Shown here one piece after another: positions 40,901-50,626 of a stretch of DNA of 64,000 nucleotides; position 1 is the first letter of the stretch; each line of letters opens with the position of its first letter. The position numbers and the translations under genes are program-made. The DNA is from Micropterus salmoides (lineage: Eukaryota > Chordata > Actinopteri > Centrarchiformes > Centrarchidae), in assembly GCF_014851395.1 (NCBI RefSeq), contig NW_024041262.1:13537252-13601251 (forward strand). The letters are read 5' to 3'. A model generated the notes under the pieces. It was not told where the DNA came from, did not search any database, and saw only the letters and a program-made list of their open reading frames with translations.

Positions 40901-43019
40901 CTGAACAAGCACTGTGAGACTGAAAATTATCACACTGAAAATCTCCACATTGTGCAACAGAAAACACACAGCTGTCATTAATTAAATAGATTTTGAGTGT
41001 AAAATATGAAGGGTTTTATTTTTTTACAAATAGAACAGAAGATCATTTCTGAGTTTGTGGCTTAATGTTTTTATATAAGCTAACTATAAGCTAATTGGCC
41101 TACAGATACATGTTCTTCATGTCCACATTCTCCGTGACTTCTCTCATGACCTCAAGTCTGAATCATTTTCTGACTGTGGGGCTCCTTGGCTCATGCTTTA
41201 CCATCCTTCACTGACACAGGGAGGATTAAAACAACTTCCTAGGCTGGACGCAGGATCGTCAGGGAATTCATATAAGTAAAACTCTGGGAACAGCGCAGGA
41301 ACTGGCTGTGGACCAACCCTGGCCTCTGTAGGCTCAGGCTGACCTTTGACCTCACATGGCAGAGTTACAAAAAACCTTTAATGTGTTACATTTGATTTCC
41401 CAACACTCAAGCAGAAGTGTATACCTCCAAAAGACCTTAAATATCCTTTTGATCCCTTCAGTAACCAGTTTGCAAAATCTAAATTAATCAAAAAATCTAC
41501 CCTGATTACCATCTTAATCACTGTGACATAACTTGTCTGGTGTTCTAAATATCTTCCACTGCTGTTTTCTTTTCCCTGCAACAACATTTGGAACTGGTCC
41601 CACTCTTGTATCCTCTCAACATCGCTGTCCTCATAAAGTCTTACAGTCCAACAAAGCTCGTCTCCCTACATGGTAAGGGCCATGAGGAGGGCAGTAATGC
41701 TGGAACGCAGATAGATCTGGCATACCCTTCCTAACATGAATCTGAGCATGAATCTAAGAGATTTAGACTACATTGTGCATAATATTTGAGAAATGTATCA
41801 GTTACTGACACGTGTAACACAGCTGTTTGATAATGTTGAGCTTAAAATGCTTCAAATGTACTGCTGAGAACCCATCTTTTTTCTTCAAAAGTAACCTTTC
41901 CTCAGATCCAAACTGATGTTGAGGTCTATTATGTTGGGTAATCAAAGCCTGAAAACCTGTGATCTGTGTGAGTGAATCTTAGAGGGATTACTATGAAATT
42001 TGGTACTGATATTAACAGGGGATGAATCCTAAGTGCCATCCTCGGGTCAAAATTGAATGGACTTCCATGAAATTAGGCACACACATTCATGTCCCCATCA
42101 CTTATGACTTACAGAGGAGCATCACCGGCCAGGATTTGAAAAGTCACACGTTTCGCTGCTCTTATTGGCTGTAGGTTTGGACCTGCGTCTGCAGGTCCGT
42201 CCAGCACAATGCACCAAGCTCACGAAACTGAGATCAAACTGTCAAAACAGGCAGTGCTGATAAAATATGTTAATGCATTGTCTACTTCTTGCCTTAAATG
42301 TTTTCAGAAGCACATTTTAGTGTACTGTTTAGCTGTAATTTGAGAAAGTTTGTGACCAGGCTGCAATATTTTTCCTGCTAAAAACAGACCAAGCACCAAC
42401 CCAACTTGCATGTGTCATTCAGTGCTATACCACATGTTTCGTCGCTCTGATTGGTTGTAGGTCTATCCAGTTGCCTCCAGAGCCAGAGGCTGGGTCTAAA
42501 TACAGCATCACAGAATCACTAGCCTGGCTGTTTACTTTCCTCACTTTAAAAGTTGGAGTTAATATTCAATTCTGTAGAAGAGTTATGTTTTAAAAAATCC
42601 AAGAGTAAGTTCAATAAAGTGTGAACTACAACCAATACAACTATTACTACTAAACAAAAGAATATGCTATAGCATCTTAACTATTAATGTCATACTAAAA
42701 CAAGATTGTTTTGCCAGATGCTACAGAAACCATCATCCAGATTTATTTTATTGGCCAACAACACGATTTTGGATCCTAATTCAAACATTGCAGAAACATT
42801 GTTGTTATTTATGATCCTGCATACTTACTCATACTGACTCAAATCGTATAAATAAAACTGCTGTTTGAACCATGTGTCTTCTCCAGGGACAGAAAGTACA
42901 GTAGAGGATTTGTAGAAGGATGATTTAACTTACAGAGAGAATGCGACAGTGGCAGCAGTGTTTTTTGTGTCAGATGAAACATTAAATCACTGATCATTAA
43001 AGCAGAACTGAGTATGTTT

Positions 43020-43068
<49 letters not shown>

Positions 43069-44622
43069 ACTATCTCTTAATTAAGGCATGTGACCAATAC
43101 AGCTCAAGCATCAATGCCCAAGAGCACACATGCTTTTGTGGACTTCTAAATGATTGTCTTTGCACTCATATGGCCATTATAAATTGTGAATGTGTGTGCA
43201 CATGCTATTTGCACAGATGTTTTTTTTGTGTGTTACTCACTGTCAAGGCAGGGGGCGCAAACAGTCTGTGTGACATCACATGGTTTGACGACACCCTCGC
43301 CAGGCTGGCACTGCTCACAGCATTCTCCGCTTTTTGTGTACTGGCCCGAGATACAATCCTCCTTATTGGCCATAGCCCCAACCTGCCAATCACCATATAA
43401 GAGAGATAATTCAAAGAAACATTTACATTCAGCAGTGTGAAAAATTATTATTTGGTGTCTTAATTGAAGCCATGTCTAGCATGTGCAATGAGTGTTTTTA
43501 ATTTATTTTTCATTTCCAGAGTTGCGAATGGCATTTCACAGGAAAAAGCAATAAAGAGAAAGACAAAACAAACAATGCTCTGTGAAGCAGAATTCTGTCT
43601 CTCATTCCTTTAATCATCTTGCGCCCCCTTACATTTATTTTGGAACCACTGAACCAGTGGTTTCCAGCCTTGGAGTCAGGACCTTGCAACTGGCTGCAAG
43701 ATAAAAAAAAATAAGGCTCTGTGAAATGATAAATGGGAAGGGAAAGAATAAAAGGCAGATTTCAGCTACACAGCATTTTCCATTGTTCCAGGTTCTTTCT
43801 CTATTTTCTGTGTTCTTGTGAAATACTAAATAGCTTCTTATCAGGCTTGTAAAAGTATTCAAATAGAACAATCTAAGGAGGAAAAATCACTCTTTGGTTG
43901 AACTGCTTTCAACCTCAGACACATGGGACTTGCAATGTAAGGTTGCACAGAAACATTGCTCAAAGCACAAACAGTAACCTGTTGAGTGTTTTGTGTTGAA
44001 TGAACCTGGATGTTTCTCGGAGGCTGTGTGAGACCTTTGAGTTTGTTTGACCTTTTGCATTATATCATCACGGGGTCTTTTTTATCCTCCGCACACATTA
44101 ATCCCCATAGCAAACCTTGATACAAGCAAAGATTGCCCTCTGACACCGAGCAATAAGAGAGTCTTTCCTTCTCTCCACATACATGAGAAGTGATTGTTTT
44201 TAGGCCGTTATTTATGACGTTTGGCATAAATGATGGCCTAAAAACAATCTTCTGTTGGCAGACAGGCCACAGATCAGGGGACAAATGAACACTATAACTT
44301 ATTTTGATCTATTGATATATCATAAAAAGTTGCTGAGGTGGGATTTTAAAGTGTAGGCCTATTGTAGTTTTGTAGTATTGTAGTATTGTAGTTTTCTCCG
44401 ACAAACACATGAACAACATGTTTAACTGTTTAAATGTTAACATTAACAAAGTGTTGCATGCATGTGCGTATACTGAGGGGTGCAATAGTGGGAAGGAAGT
44501 ACACTCAACATAAATTGTCAGGTGTCAGCGTTCAGGTGTGTGTGGAATGTTGTTGATAAGAGAGAATAGTGCGAATGAACATCAAGTGTCCCCTCAGGTA
44601 CCTCTGAGTCAGCTGACACATA

Positions 44623-44669
<47 letters not shown>

Positions 44670-46813
44670 TCCCTCTTGCCCTTGAAGGTGTCACAGCCCA
44701 TTCACCTCCCAGTCTCTGGTATTCAGTTATCCATGTTGTCCATGTTCCAGCATGTACGTATATTTGGCTCTGACATTTAGGTTCATGATTTGTGTTCCTG
44801 TCATGTTAGTCACCTCAAAATGATCAGATGTTCAAAAGACACAGATACTCTAGTCTTGGTGCATTTTTATGTTTTCATTTCCATTAAATGAATGTATCCT
44901 CCTCTGCTGTTTTAGGATCATTGGTCTGACCAAAACTTGCAGAAACCCAATGAATATGCACAAAAATGGTTTTCGTATCATTATTGTTTTCTAGAAAAAT
45001 TTACATTTGAGATGTGAAATTCTCGCTGTGCACACTATTAAATGTTTCCACATCCCAGCACATTCACGCACACCTGAATCACATAGATGAATCAAATCTG
45101 TCACCGCATCTCTGTCCTGCTTTCCCCTGAGCTGCCCCCTTGCTCATCCATTGCACACACCCATTGGCACACATGCATTTGCACAGATGCATAAACAAAC
45201 TCACAAGTGAACAAACCTGCTCCAAAATGACGCTTTTGAAATGACTCCAAGTTCCAGCATTTGGCTTCCACTTATTTTTACTCTGACTCTATTCTAGCTC
45301 CGGGTGTGGGTGCGACTGAGACTCATGTGCATCACTAATGATTGTCAAGTTGTGCATATGGCTAAATTAGGGGGTAATTTGATTTGAGAAAATAGCTTGT
45401 GGATTGAAAGAAAAGGATGCGCAGCACTTAGCAAGTTGTAGCTCGAGCTTGCACGTTTCCTGTAATTGGCTTTTAGATGAGTTTGAGGGTTGCACTCTTC
45501 AACTTTTGTCAGCCGATCTCCCTGCAGCTAAAGCGAGTTGATCACACACAGCAACAAACGCACACAAATGCATGCGCAGAAGCATCTGAACACATAACTT
45601 CAGAGCGCCAACCAATCTTACTAATGTTCAAGTCAATTTTCAGTTGGAGGCACTTAACCTCCAGACCTCAGATGTCAACGCTTGTTAAGCCATTATGAGT
45701 TCCACCATACCAGCCTTCCAATAAGCTGGGCCTAATTTCAAACCAGGCATGGATCCTGAACTGCCGTCGGAACACTGGGTGGCAAAGAAATTACAGCTAA
45801 TGCTTTCCCAAACAACGCTGAATCATCATCTCCTTATGAGGTGAGAGTCAGAGACAGACCGACAGACAGACAAGGAAGCAGAGAGCATGAGGTGGAAGAA
45901 GGAAAGAAAGAGTGAGGGGGGATGGGTTCAGGCTGTATCAATATTGCATGTGCTGAACCAGCAGAGGATGCATACCCATCAGTGTGAGCAGCTGTCATGT
46001 ATCAGTGATGCAGCCTGTTCCTAAACCAGGACCTTGACAAAGCCCTGTGCAGCCCCAACTGAACGCGTCCTGTCAGATAGAAAATAATTATTTTCTGTCC
46101 TTAGCCTGCAAGGCCTTGAGGGACTCAGAGATAAATGAAGGAGATTATGAGCTGTGGCTCCCCAGAGTTTTCTTGTATCCTCTCTGGTAATGGAGAAAAA
46201 TCCGTAAATTCACCAAAGCCCTCATCAGTTAATGCAGAGACCAATGACATGTGTTATTGTCCCGCTGTCTGCAGGGCCACATGTAACTGAGAAGGGTGGA
46301 ACTACACATCCAGCAACTGGAGCTCTTGAGTATCAACAATGAATGGCTGCTGCATAATCTGCTTTACACTGTTAGCCAGGGACTGAAGACAGGACAGGTG
46401 CAAGGATCCGGACTCTTACTTTCCAGACTTTAAATATCTATGAAAAACATCTTAACAAGTGACACATCAAAAAGAGATCAAACTTGTTAAATTTAAAACT
46501 GTCATACAGTTAGTTATGGCATTAAATCTCACTTCGGTGCAGGGGAAAGCCTGTAACTTACACAGATTTTTCAGTACGTTTCCTGTCAAAACTTGTTGGC
46601 TGCTATATACTGGAAGGAGGAAAATCTGTGGGAAGTTTCTCACAAACTCCCACTACGTAAAAACTACCCCACCCTGCGCATTTGCGCAGGTGTTGACGAT
46701 AAACGAATGACTTACCCAAGTTACGTTTATGGCAAACATTTAAAACACACTTTGATTATGTAAGAGGCTATACTCACCACTCCAAGTAACACTGCTATGA
46801 AAGCGGAATTCAT
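20074..46813 (-). CDS. ngfr: p75 neurotrophin receptor (TNFRSF16), complete spliced gene, full span of six coding exons
   Basis: This gene encodes the low-affinity neurotrophin receptor, a single-pass plasma-membrane protein that binds neurotrophins and proneurotrophins and signals through a cytoplasmic death domain. Six exons with consensus GT/AG junctions and matching phases (0,1,1,2,1) join to 1281 nt, or 426 residues plus stop; human NGFR has 427 residues and also six exons. Domain order: signal peptide about 1-17, four cysteine-rich repeats about 22-177, Thr/Pro-rich stalk 179-235, transmembrane helix about 237-256, juxtamembrane segment 259-315, death domain about 327-415, and a C-terminal Ser-Val-Val that fits a class I PDZ ligand. 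Exons are 46778-46813, 43241-43382, 36498-36854, 23500-23740, 21496-21656 and 20074-20417. Identity comes from near-identity to other p75NTRs in the transmembrane and juxtamembrane parts. Teleosts can have two paralogs (ngfra, ngfrb), which I cannot separate here. Confidence 0.96.
20541..20728 (-). repeat. tRNA-derived SINE, nearly full copy in ngfr intron 5
   Basis: Read on the minus strand it begins GATGGTGCAGTGGATAAGAC (A-box region), has the B-box-like GGTTCAATCAC, and ends with AGTCGCTTTGGATAAAAGC followed by ATCAGGTAAATGT. It lies between ngfr exons 5 and 6, about 120 bp upstream of the last exon on the transcribed strand, in the same orientation as the gene. Confidence 0.75.
21496..21656 (-). 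CDS. ngfr: ngfr coding exon 5: juxtamembrane (Chopper) region
   Basis: Residues 259-313. The acceptor is ttttcattcag and the donor gtaat. It begins with the WNSCKQNKQGAN segment just inside the membrane, whose Cys is the palmitoylation site in mammals, and continues with GEKLHSDSGISVDSQSL, which is essentially invariant among p75NTRs. A Gln-rich tail follows before the last exon. It links the membrane helix to the death domain. Confidence 0.95.
23500..23740 (-). CDS. ngfr: ngfr coding exon 4: stalk and transmembrane helix
   Basis: Residues 179-259. The acceptor is tccttcacag and the donor gtgagg. The first two thirds form a low-complexity stalk rich in Pro, Ser and Thr, with seven consecutive Thr residues (about 214-220), a likely O-glycosylated region. 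The remainder is the transmembrane helix, starting near LIPIYCSILAAVVVGL, almost identical to mammalian p75NTR. The membrane cysteine (Cys241 here, Cys257 in human) that supports disulfide-linked dimer signalling is present. The Thr run is encoded by a GTG/GGT-type microsatellite-like stretch and may vary in length between individuals. Confidence 0.95.
23867..23897. repeat. (TA)n microsatellite
   Basis: About 15 TA units in ngfr intron 3, about 125 bp upstream of exon 4 on the transcribed strand. Confidence 0.95.
26200..26264. repeat. (CA)n microsatellite with CGCA interruptions
   Basis: About 32 CA-type units broken by CGCACGCACGCA; in ngfr intron 3. It explains several open frames of pure His-Thr or Cys-Val. 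Confidence 0.95.
28079..28099. repeat. (GT)n microsatellite
   Basis: About 10 GT units in ngfr intron 3. Confidence 0.9.
28380..28760 (+). repeat. Composite repeat with an inner inverted-repeat element (family C)
   Basis: The inner part begins GGGTTGCCAGATTGTGAA (about 28425) and ends with the inverted form TTCACAATCTGCCAACC (about 28640). It is flanked by AT-rich blocks such as GCATTAATAAAGCCATTAGTT. The same arrangement recurs at 52080-52450. The inverted ends suggest a MITE sitting inside an older repeat. Confidence 0.5.
32710..32883. repeat. Long fold-back (inverted repeat) in ngfr intron 3
   Basis: Two arms of about 80 bp (32710-32791 and 32802-32883) are inverted copies separated by about 10 bp. 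They share GGACTTGG(T/C)TGAAGATACTGG, GAAGACGTTTCGTCCCTCATCC and AAGGGACT, with a handful of mismatches and one indel. Sequence like this occurs in fish repeats that I associate with Penelope-like retroelement ends; that assignment is tentative. Confidence 0.75.
32974..33110 (+). repeat. Single hAT-like terminus
   Basis: CAGTGTTGGGCAGTTCATTAG, then AAAAGTAACTACTTTACTAATC, resembles the start of hAT-type elements (CAGTGTTGGG, then AAGTAAT motifs). No matching right end or target duplication was found. Confidence 0.35.
35460..35560 (-). repeat. Family A repeat fragment in ngfr intron 3
   Basis: Contains, on the minus strand, AGGAGAAGTTTGACATTTTATG and a later AGCTTAGCACGACTCG, which are degenerate versions of family A blocks. 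Confidence 0.4.
35688..36372 (-). repeat. Dispersed repeat (family B) and attached repeat, in ngfr intron 3
   Basis: 35688-35920 is an inverted copy of 11985-12230. It continues into sequence containing CATGGTGGCGCCCTAACGG and ending near TGTCCACTTCTTATACACAG, TCTATGG, which I recognise as another common fish repeat segment. It ends about 125 bp from ngfr exon 3. Confidence 0.6.
36498..36854 (-). CDS. ngfr: ngfr coding exon 3: cysteine-rich domains 2-4
   Basis: Residues 60-178, the largest exon (357 nt). The acceptor is cccctctccttgcag-like (tccttgcag directly before the exon) and the donor gtaaga. It holds the second to fourth TNFR cysteine-rich repeats, which with repeat 1 form the neurotrophin-binding ectodomain. 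Conserved landmarks are the CVCNYGYY segment, the CEPCTKC pair and the GDTYSDQ motif that opens repeat 4. Asn66 in Asn-Leu-Ser is a potential N-glycosylation site near the one known in mammals. The open frame runs past both splice sites, but homology ends cleanly at them. Confidence 0.96.
37841..37902. repeat. (TG)31 microsatellite
   Basis: Uninterrupted run of 31 TG units in ngfr intron 2; the longest pure tract in the window. Confidence 0.95.
41960..42560. repeat. Dispersed teleost repeat pieces in ngfr intron 2
   Basis: Contains TTTGGTACTGATATTAACAGG and GGGGATGAATCCTAAGTGCC, a segment I recognise as common in fish genomes. It also holds two related blocks at about 42148-42185 and 42430-42470 (CGTTTCGCTGCTCTTATTGG and GTTTCGTCGCTCTGATTGG). 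Confidence 0.4.
43022..43067. repeat. (GT)23 microsatellite
   Basis: Pure GT run in ngfr intron 2, about 175 bp downstream of exon 2 on the transcribed strand. Confidence 0.95.
43241..43382 (-). CDS. ngfr: ngfr coding exon 2: end of signal peptide and cysteine-rich domain 1
   Basis: Residues 13-59 plus one base of codon 60. The acceptor is ggtgattggcag and the donor gtgagt. It carries the complete first TNFR repeat, including the SGECCEQC and QTVCAPCLD segments that correspond to SGECCKAC and QTVCEPCLD in mammalian p75NTR. The cysteine spacing is intact. The frame enters in phase 0 from exon 1 and leaves in phase 1, completing a Ser codon with exon 3. Confidence 0.94.
44192..44249. other. 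Compact 25-bp hairpin in ngfr intron 1
   Basis: Arms 44192-44216 and 44225-44249 are inverted copies with an 8-base loop (acgtttgg). The two differences between the arms (positions 16 and 18 of the left arm) become G-U wobbles when the plus strand is written as RNA, so the stem can pair along all 25 positions. On the minus strand they would be A-C mismatches. Function unknown; it lies antisense to ngfr. Confidence 0.75.
44624..44668. repeat. (GT)22 microsatellite
   Basis: Pure GT run in ngfr intron 1, about 375 bp to the right of the hairpin at 44192-44249. Confidence 0.95.
46778..46813 (-). CDS. ngfr: ngfr coding exon 1: start codon and first part of the signal peptide
   Basis: The 36-nt coding part reads MNSAFIAVLLGV and stops exactly at a gtgagt donor (46777 downward), phase 0. 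Joined to exon 2 it makes a hydrophobic leader ending in VVGAMA, with predicted cleavage after Ala17 and before NKEDC. Splitting the signal peptide between exons 1 and 2 is usual for this gene. The exon is far too short to stand out as an open frame and was found by matching phase and leader character. The ATG lies just inside a CpG-rich region, as expected for a first exon; the 5' UTR extends an unknown distance to higher coordinates. Confidence 0.88.
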
Positions 46814-47150
46814 CCTGTATCTTCGTTGTATCTTCCCAGAAGGGTCAACCGGATCGGATGCAGCGCAGCAGGATGCGGGTCTCACTAACTTCGAATAGAC
46901 ATAAACTCGGCTGTCATCGCTGCGTCCGTGCGCTTCTTCTGAGTTTACTTTTTAAGGGGTGGGAAAAACTCTCCAAGTTCGCTACCAGGTGTGTATCTCA
47001 GCGGGGATTCGCTCAGTCCAGAAGCTCGGGCTGATGGCAGAATCCAGTCAGTGAGGAAACTCGCTGAGATCGGCCCATTGGATGTTCGGCTCTGTGCGCT
47101 TTTCTCATACTGGGCTCATGTGACAGACGCGCTCAGCTCAAGGCTTTAGG
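46814..47150 (-). promoter_or_regulatory. Probable ngfr promoter and 5' UTR (CpG-rich)
   Basis: This stretch directly upstream of the ngfr start codon is clearly richer in CG dinucleotides than the surrounding AT-rich DNA. Read on the minus strand it has a CCACCCC box at about 46957-46963, then a TTAAAAAG run (about 46949-46956). Mammalian NGFR has a GC-rich, TATA-less promoter, so CpG enrichment fits. The transcription start cannot be placed by eye. Confidence 0.5.
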
Positions 47151-49441
47151 GAAAGAGCGGTCTCCCTCTCCACGCCCACACACACACACACACACGAGCC
47201 TGCTCTCTCTCTTAACTGCTTCATACTATACTAGCTGAGTAGCTACTTGCTGAGTCGGACAAACCAACCACCTTCAATTTCTATCCTCTGTTAAATTAAG
47301 TCTTGTGTAAATCGTCCGTTAAGGATGTGGTTTGCAGACTTTGCCAACTGAATTAAAGTGACTGACTAAATGAAATTTTTCTGCAGCTTTACCACCTTTG
47401 AGGGACTTCAAAAACTGAATTGCACCGGAATGCTGTCTATTTATGCCAGAAGCACTGAACTGACCTTGTTTTACTGCCTGTCAGTGCCTGAAGACAGCAG
47501 CCACAGCAACACATTTCGCTCTCATTACAGACTGTGACTGTGCCTTTAACCCAGAATCCTGACATCCACACAGGTATACATGCACTAATTTGTTAGTTTG
47601 CAGGAGTGTACATGCAACATTTAAAGTAAAAGCAAACTTTTATTGCCTCACCCCACATCACTCCACAGTCTAATGCCTAAGTTAGATACATACAAATTGC
47701 TGTGTCATTATTAAAGGGCCCTCTTTTCCATTAAATAAAGAAATAGTATTTTTCTGTGGGAGTTAAGTGGAATCACAGGATGGCTCTCATCAGAAACACT
47801 GCTGCCTTTATGCATAAGAAAAGGCAATCTAGTGTTGGATTAGGCCAACACCTGGGGCCATATGATGGTCTGATATAAACTGGGGAGCATGTCCTGTTTT
47901 TCTTCAGATCATGACTATACATGTCACCCCGTTCAATGTGTTGAAGAACACCAGGTTGATTTATACGAATGTCAAAGTTGTTTGTGAGAGTCTGTCATGT
48001 TTGAGCACTCTTCACAAACTGAATTTCCCTGCAGCAAAACACAGAAACTTGTATCTGTCTCTGTATGTTTAATGGAGTTCACTGTGATACTCTGTAGAGC
48101 ACTGAAGTGGTTGCTACAAAATTATTTCTGGCACGATAATAGTCCATCATGGACATTACAATGTTATTACTTTATTAAGTAGTGCAGTCCTTGTGATCTT
48201 TCATTTTTTACCCCATTTAACATATATTCCACTTGTTATATTGGTAACTTTTCAGCAGGTGGAGCACAGTAGGCTGTGAGTATGATTTTTTTATTTTCAG
48301 TAGATGAGGATTCATATAGTAGTTGGAAAAATTTTTGTGAGCCACGCATGTGCTCCCAACCTCCTGCAGCTAAAGGTCTCATGTTTCTATATTGTGTTGT
48401 TATAAAAAAAAGTGTCTAGTGTAATGATTCTTGATGTCACTCAGGAGATTGTGTAAAACTGCTTTTAACATAGGTAAAAGTCCCAACATAATGCATGTTG
48501 CACCCAGGTCTGGCATTTAAGTCGAAGCCCCATTTCAAATTCCCTCAAAAAAAACTTCCAACATGTCTGCCATTTATGTGTATGTGCTTTTAAGTTTCAG
48601 AAATGGCTTTTCTCTCTGTATCATCTTAATGAGACAGTGATTTATAGAGACCATACAGGATTGAGGGAGCAGTGGGGGACATGGGGCAGCGGATGAGGAG
48701 AAAGAGGAAGCTGGGTTGCTATGGGTGGATAAATAATGCATGATTGCAAAGAGAGAGAGAGAAACAGGCAGACGAAATGAAAGAAAATCCATTTTCAGAG
48801 TCACTTATATGGGCCAAAATTGATTAATCTCATTTTCAGTGTGGCCACTGTAACTCATTAAAGTGAATCACTGCTTATTTCACCTGAAATCACTCTATAC
48901 AAATGCTGTTTTTCGATGTCATGAAGGCTACAAAAAACAACCCACTCTGAACACGTTGGCTATGAAAGAAATGGTATAATCTTACATAACCCATTAAATC
49001 GGAGACTATAAACAGATCATAGTGACATAAATTATTAGATTTTAACACTTGTTTTTGTTGAATTACATAATTTCTTTGTATTTGAATCCAGTTAGTAAGT
49101 CACTTCAAACATCTTTCCGGGAATTTATAAAATCTGAGGAAGAACAAAGGTTAATCGTAAAAAGTTAAATGCTCCTTTCCCTTTAAATGTCCATAATATA
49201 ACATTTTAGTTTACAGTTAGTTTAGTTAGTAAGATGTTATAGGGAACTGAAACAGCCAACCAAGCTAAGATCTGGATGTCCACTTTATTTTTGGAACAAA
49301 GATTTTGTACATTGCCAGTATCACTACTATAATCACTGGAAAAGTGAAGAAAAAAGGCGAGATTATGCAGACAATTTTATGAAATGTGGATGTGAAAACA
49401 AAGCTGTATTTTGTCACATGCATACAGATGCAAGCACCTGG

Positions 49442-49464
49442 ACACACACACACACAAACAGTGA

Positions 49465-49501
<37 letters not shown>
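49442..49501. repeat. (CA)n microsatellite
   Basis: Interrupted run of CA units in the ngfr-slc4a1 intergenic interval, with the purest part at 49467-49501. Confidence 0.95.
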
Positions 49502-49503
<2 letters not shown>

Positions 49504-50360
49504 ACCATCTGTCACCAGTGAGTTAACAGAGGATGGGTGGTCTAGGAGAAGTTCACTGTCCCATCTCAGGTTCTGAGAAAAGGATTCTGTTCCATGTGGC
49601 CGGTCCTGCGGAAAACAGTGTGTGTGTTTGTGTGCGTCTACATCTGTCTCAGTCTTGGTAAGCTTTCCATGCTTGTGAAAGTATCATGTTTTTAATTCAT
49701 GAGTATATCTCCTGACACACAAGTGTATTCATCTTCAACATGTGAAATTTGTTTTTTGTTTTGTTTTTTACGAACACCAACCTGAAGAGGAAGAGGAGAC
49801 CACCTGTCACTCATACAACAGCAGCAATAGAGGCGCACAAACAGCACTGGCAATGTGATCCATCGTCTCCATGCTAGCTTTTCTTCTAATGTGCTGTAAT
49901 AGATGGAGGGGCATCATATGGCGAGCCTAGGAAGCCCTTAAATTACTCTGAGAGCACTCATACCAATAACTGGCATGGGAGTGATATCATGTTGTGTTTA
50001 GAAAGAACCTTTAGAGCACTGCAGTGCCAGCGGTGCATTCCTGTTATGTAGTGCATTTGGTAAACAACAAGTTGCATCATTATGTGCAATAAAGGATCGG
50101 GCTGGTGAGTTGGTGCAGATATCCTTTAGTTCCTTGTGTGTCTGCTGTGGGGATGAAACAACTGGTTCATTTTGCACAGAGCCAGAGTGAACCTCCGACG
50201 GGCCAGATGGCAACACACCCGGCCTCTTCCCGTGGGACTCCCTCATCTACGCTTTATTGATCTGATCTGTCTATCCCCTTTTCTCTCTCTTTACTGTACA
50301 CCCTCCCCTCCACCCATTCTTCACTAGCTGCCACAGCTCACAAAGGCTGTGGAGGGAGCT

Positions 50361-50626
50361 GCCTGAGGCTCAGGAGGTAGAGCGGGTTGCCTGTTAATCG
50401 GGAGGTCAGTGGTTCAATCCTGGTCTCTTCCAGGCTGCATGTCAAAGTGTCCTTGGGCAAGATACTGAACCCCGAATTGCCTCTGTGCCTGTGTGTGAAT
50501 GGTAATTTCTGTTTAAGCACTTACGCTCAGTGAAGAAGAAATGATGGTGAATGCAGATGTATTGTAAAAGTGCTTTGAGTGGTTGAAAAGACTAGAAAGG
50601 CGCTATACAAATACAGAGCATTTAAA
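50361..50626 (+). repeat. tRNA-derived SINE of a second family
   Basis: The head GGCTCAGGAGGTAGAGCGGG carries a Pol III A box and GTGGTTCAATCCTGG a B box, spaced as in tRNA genes. The body follows (TGTCCTTGGGCAAGATACTGAAC) and it ends in AAAGGCGCTATACAAAT, a tail typical of teleost SINEs. It shows no cloverleaf-forming acceptor stem and is therefore not a tRNA gene. Confidence 0.75.

Larger units (their letters stand above)
36855..43240 (-). other. ngfr intron 2 (6.4 kb)
   Basis: AT-rich, with two long GT tracts and repeat pieces at 41960-42560. No other element recognised. Confidence 0.8.
43383..46777 (-). other. ngfr intron 1 (3.4 kb)
   Basis: Contains the hairpin at 44192-44249 and a GT microsatellite. 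First introns often carry regulatory elements, but no specific site can be named here. Confidence 0.75.

Noticed and set aside
50361..50420. Possible tRNA gene (A and B boxes well spaced)
   Set aside because: No acceptor stem or anticodon arm can be drawn and the sequence continues into a SINE body and tail.
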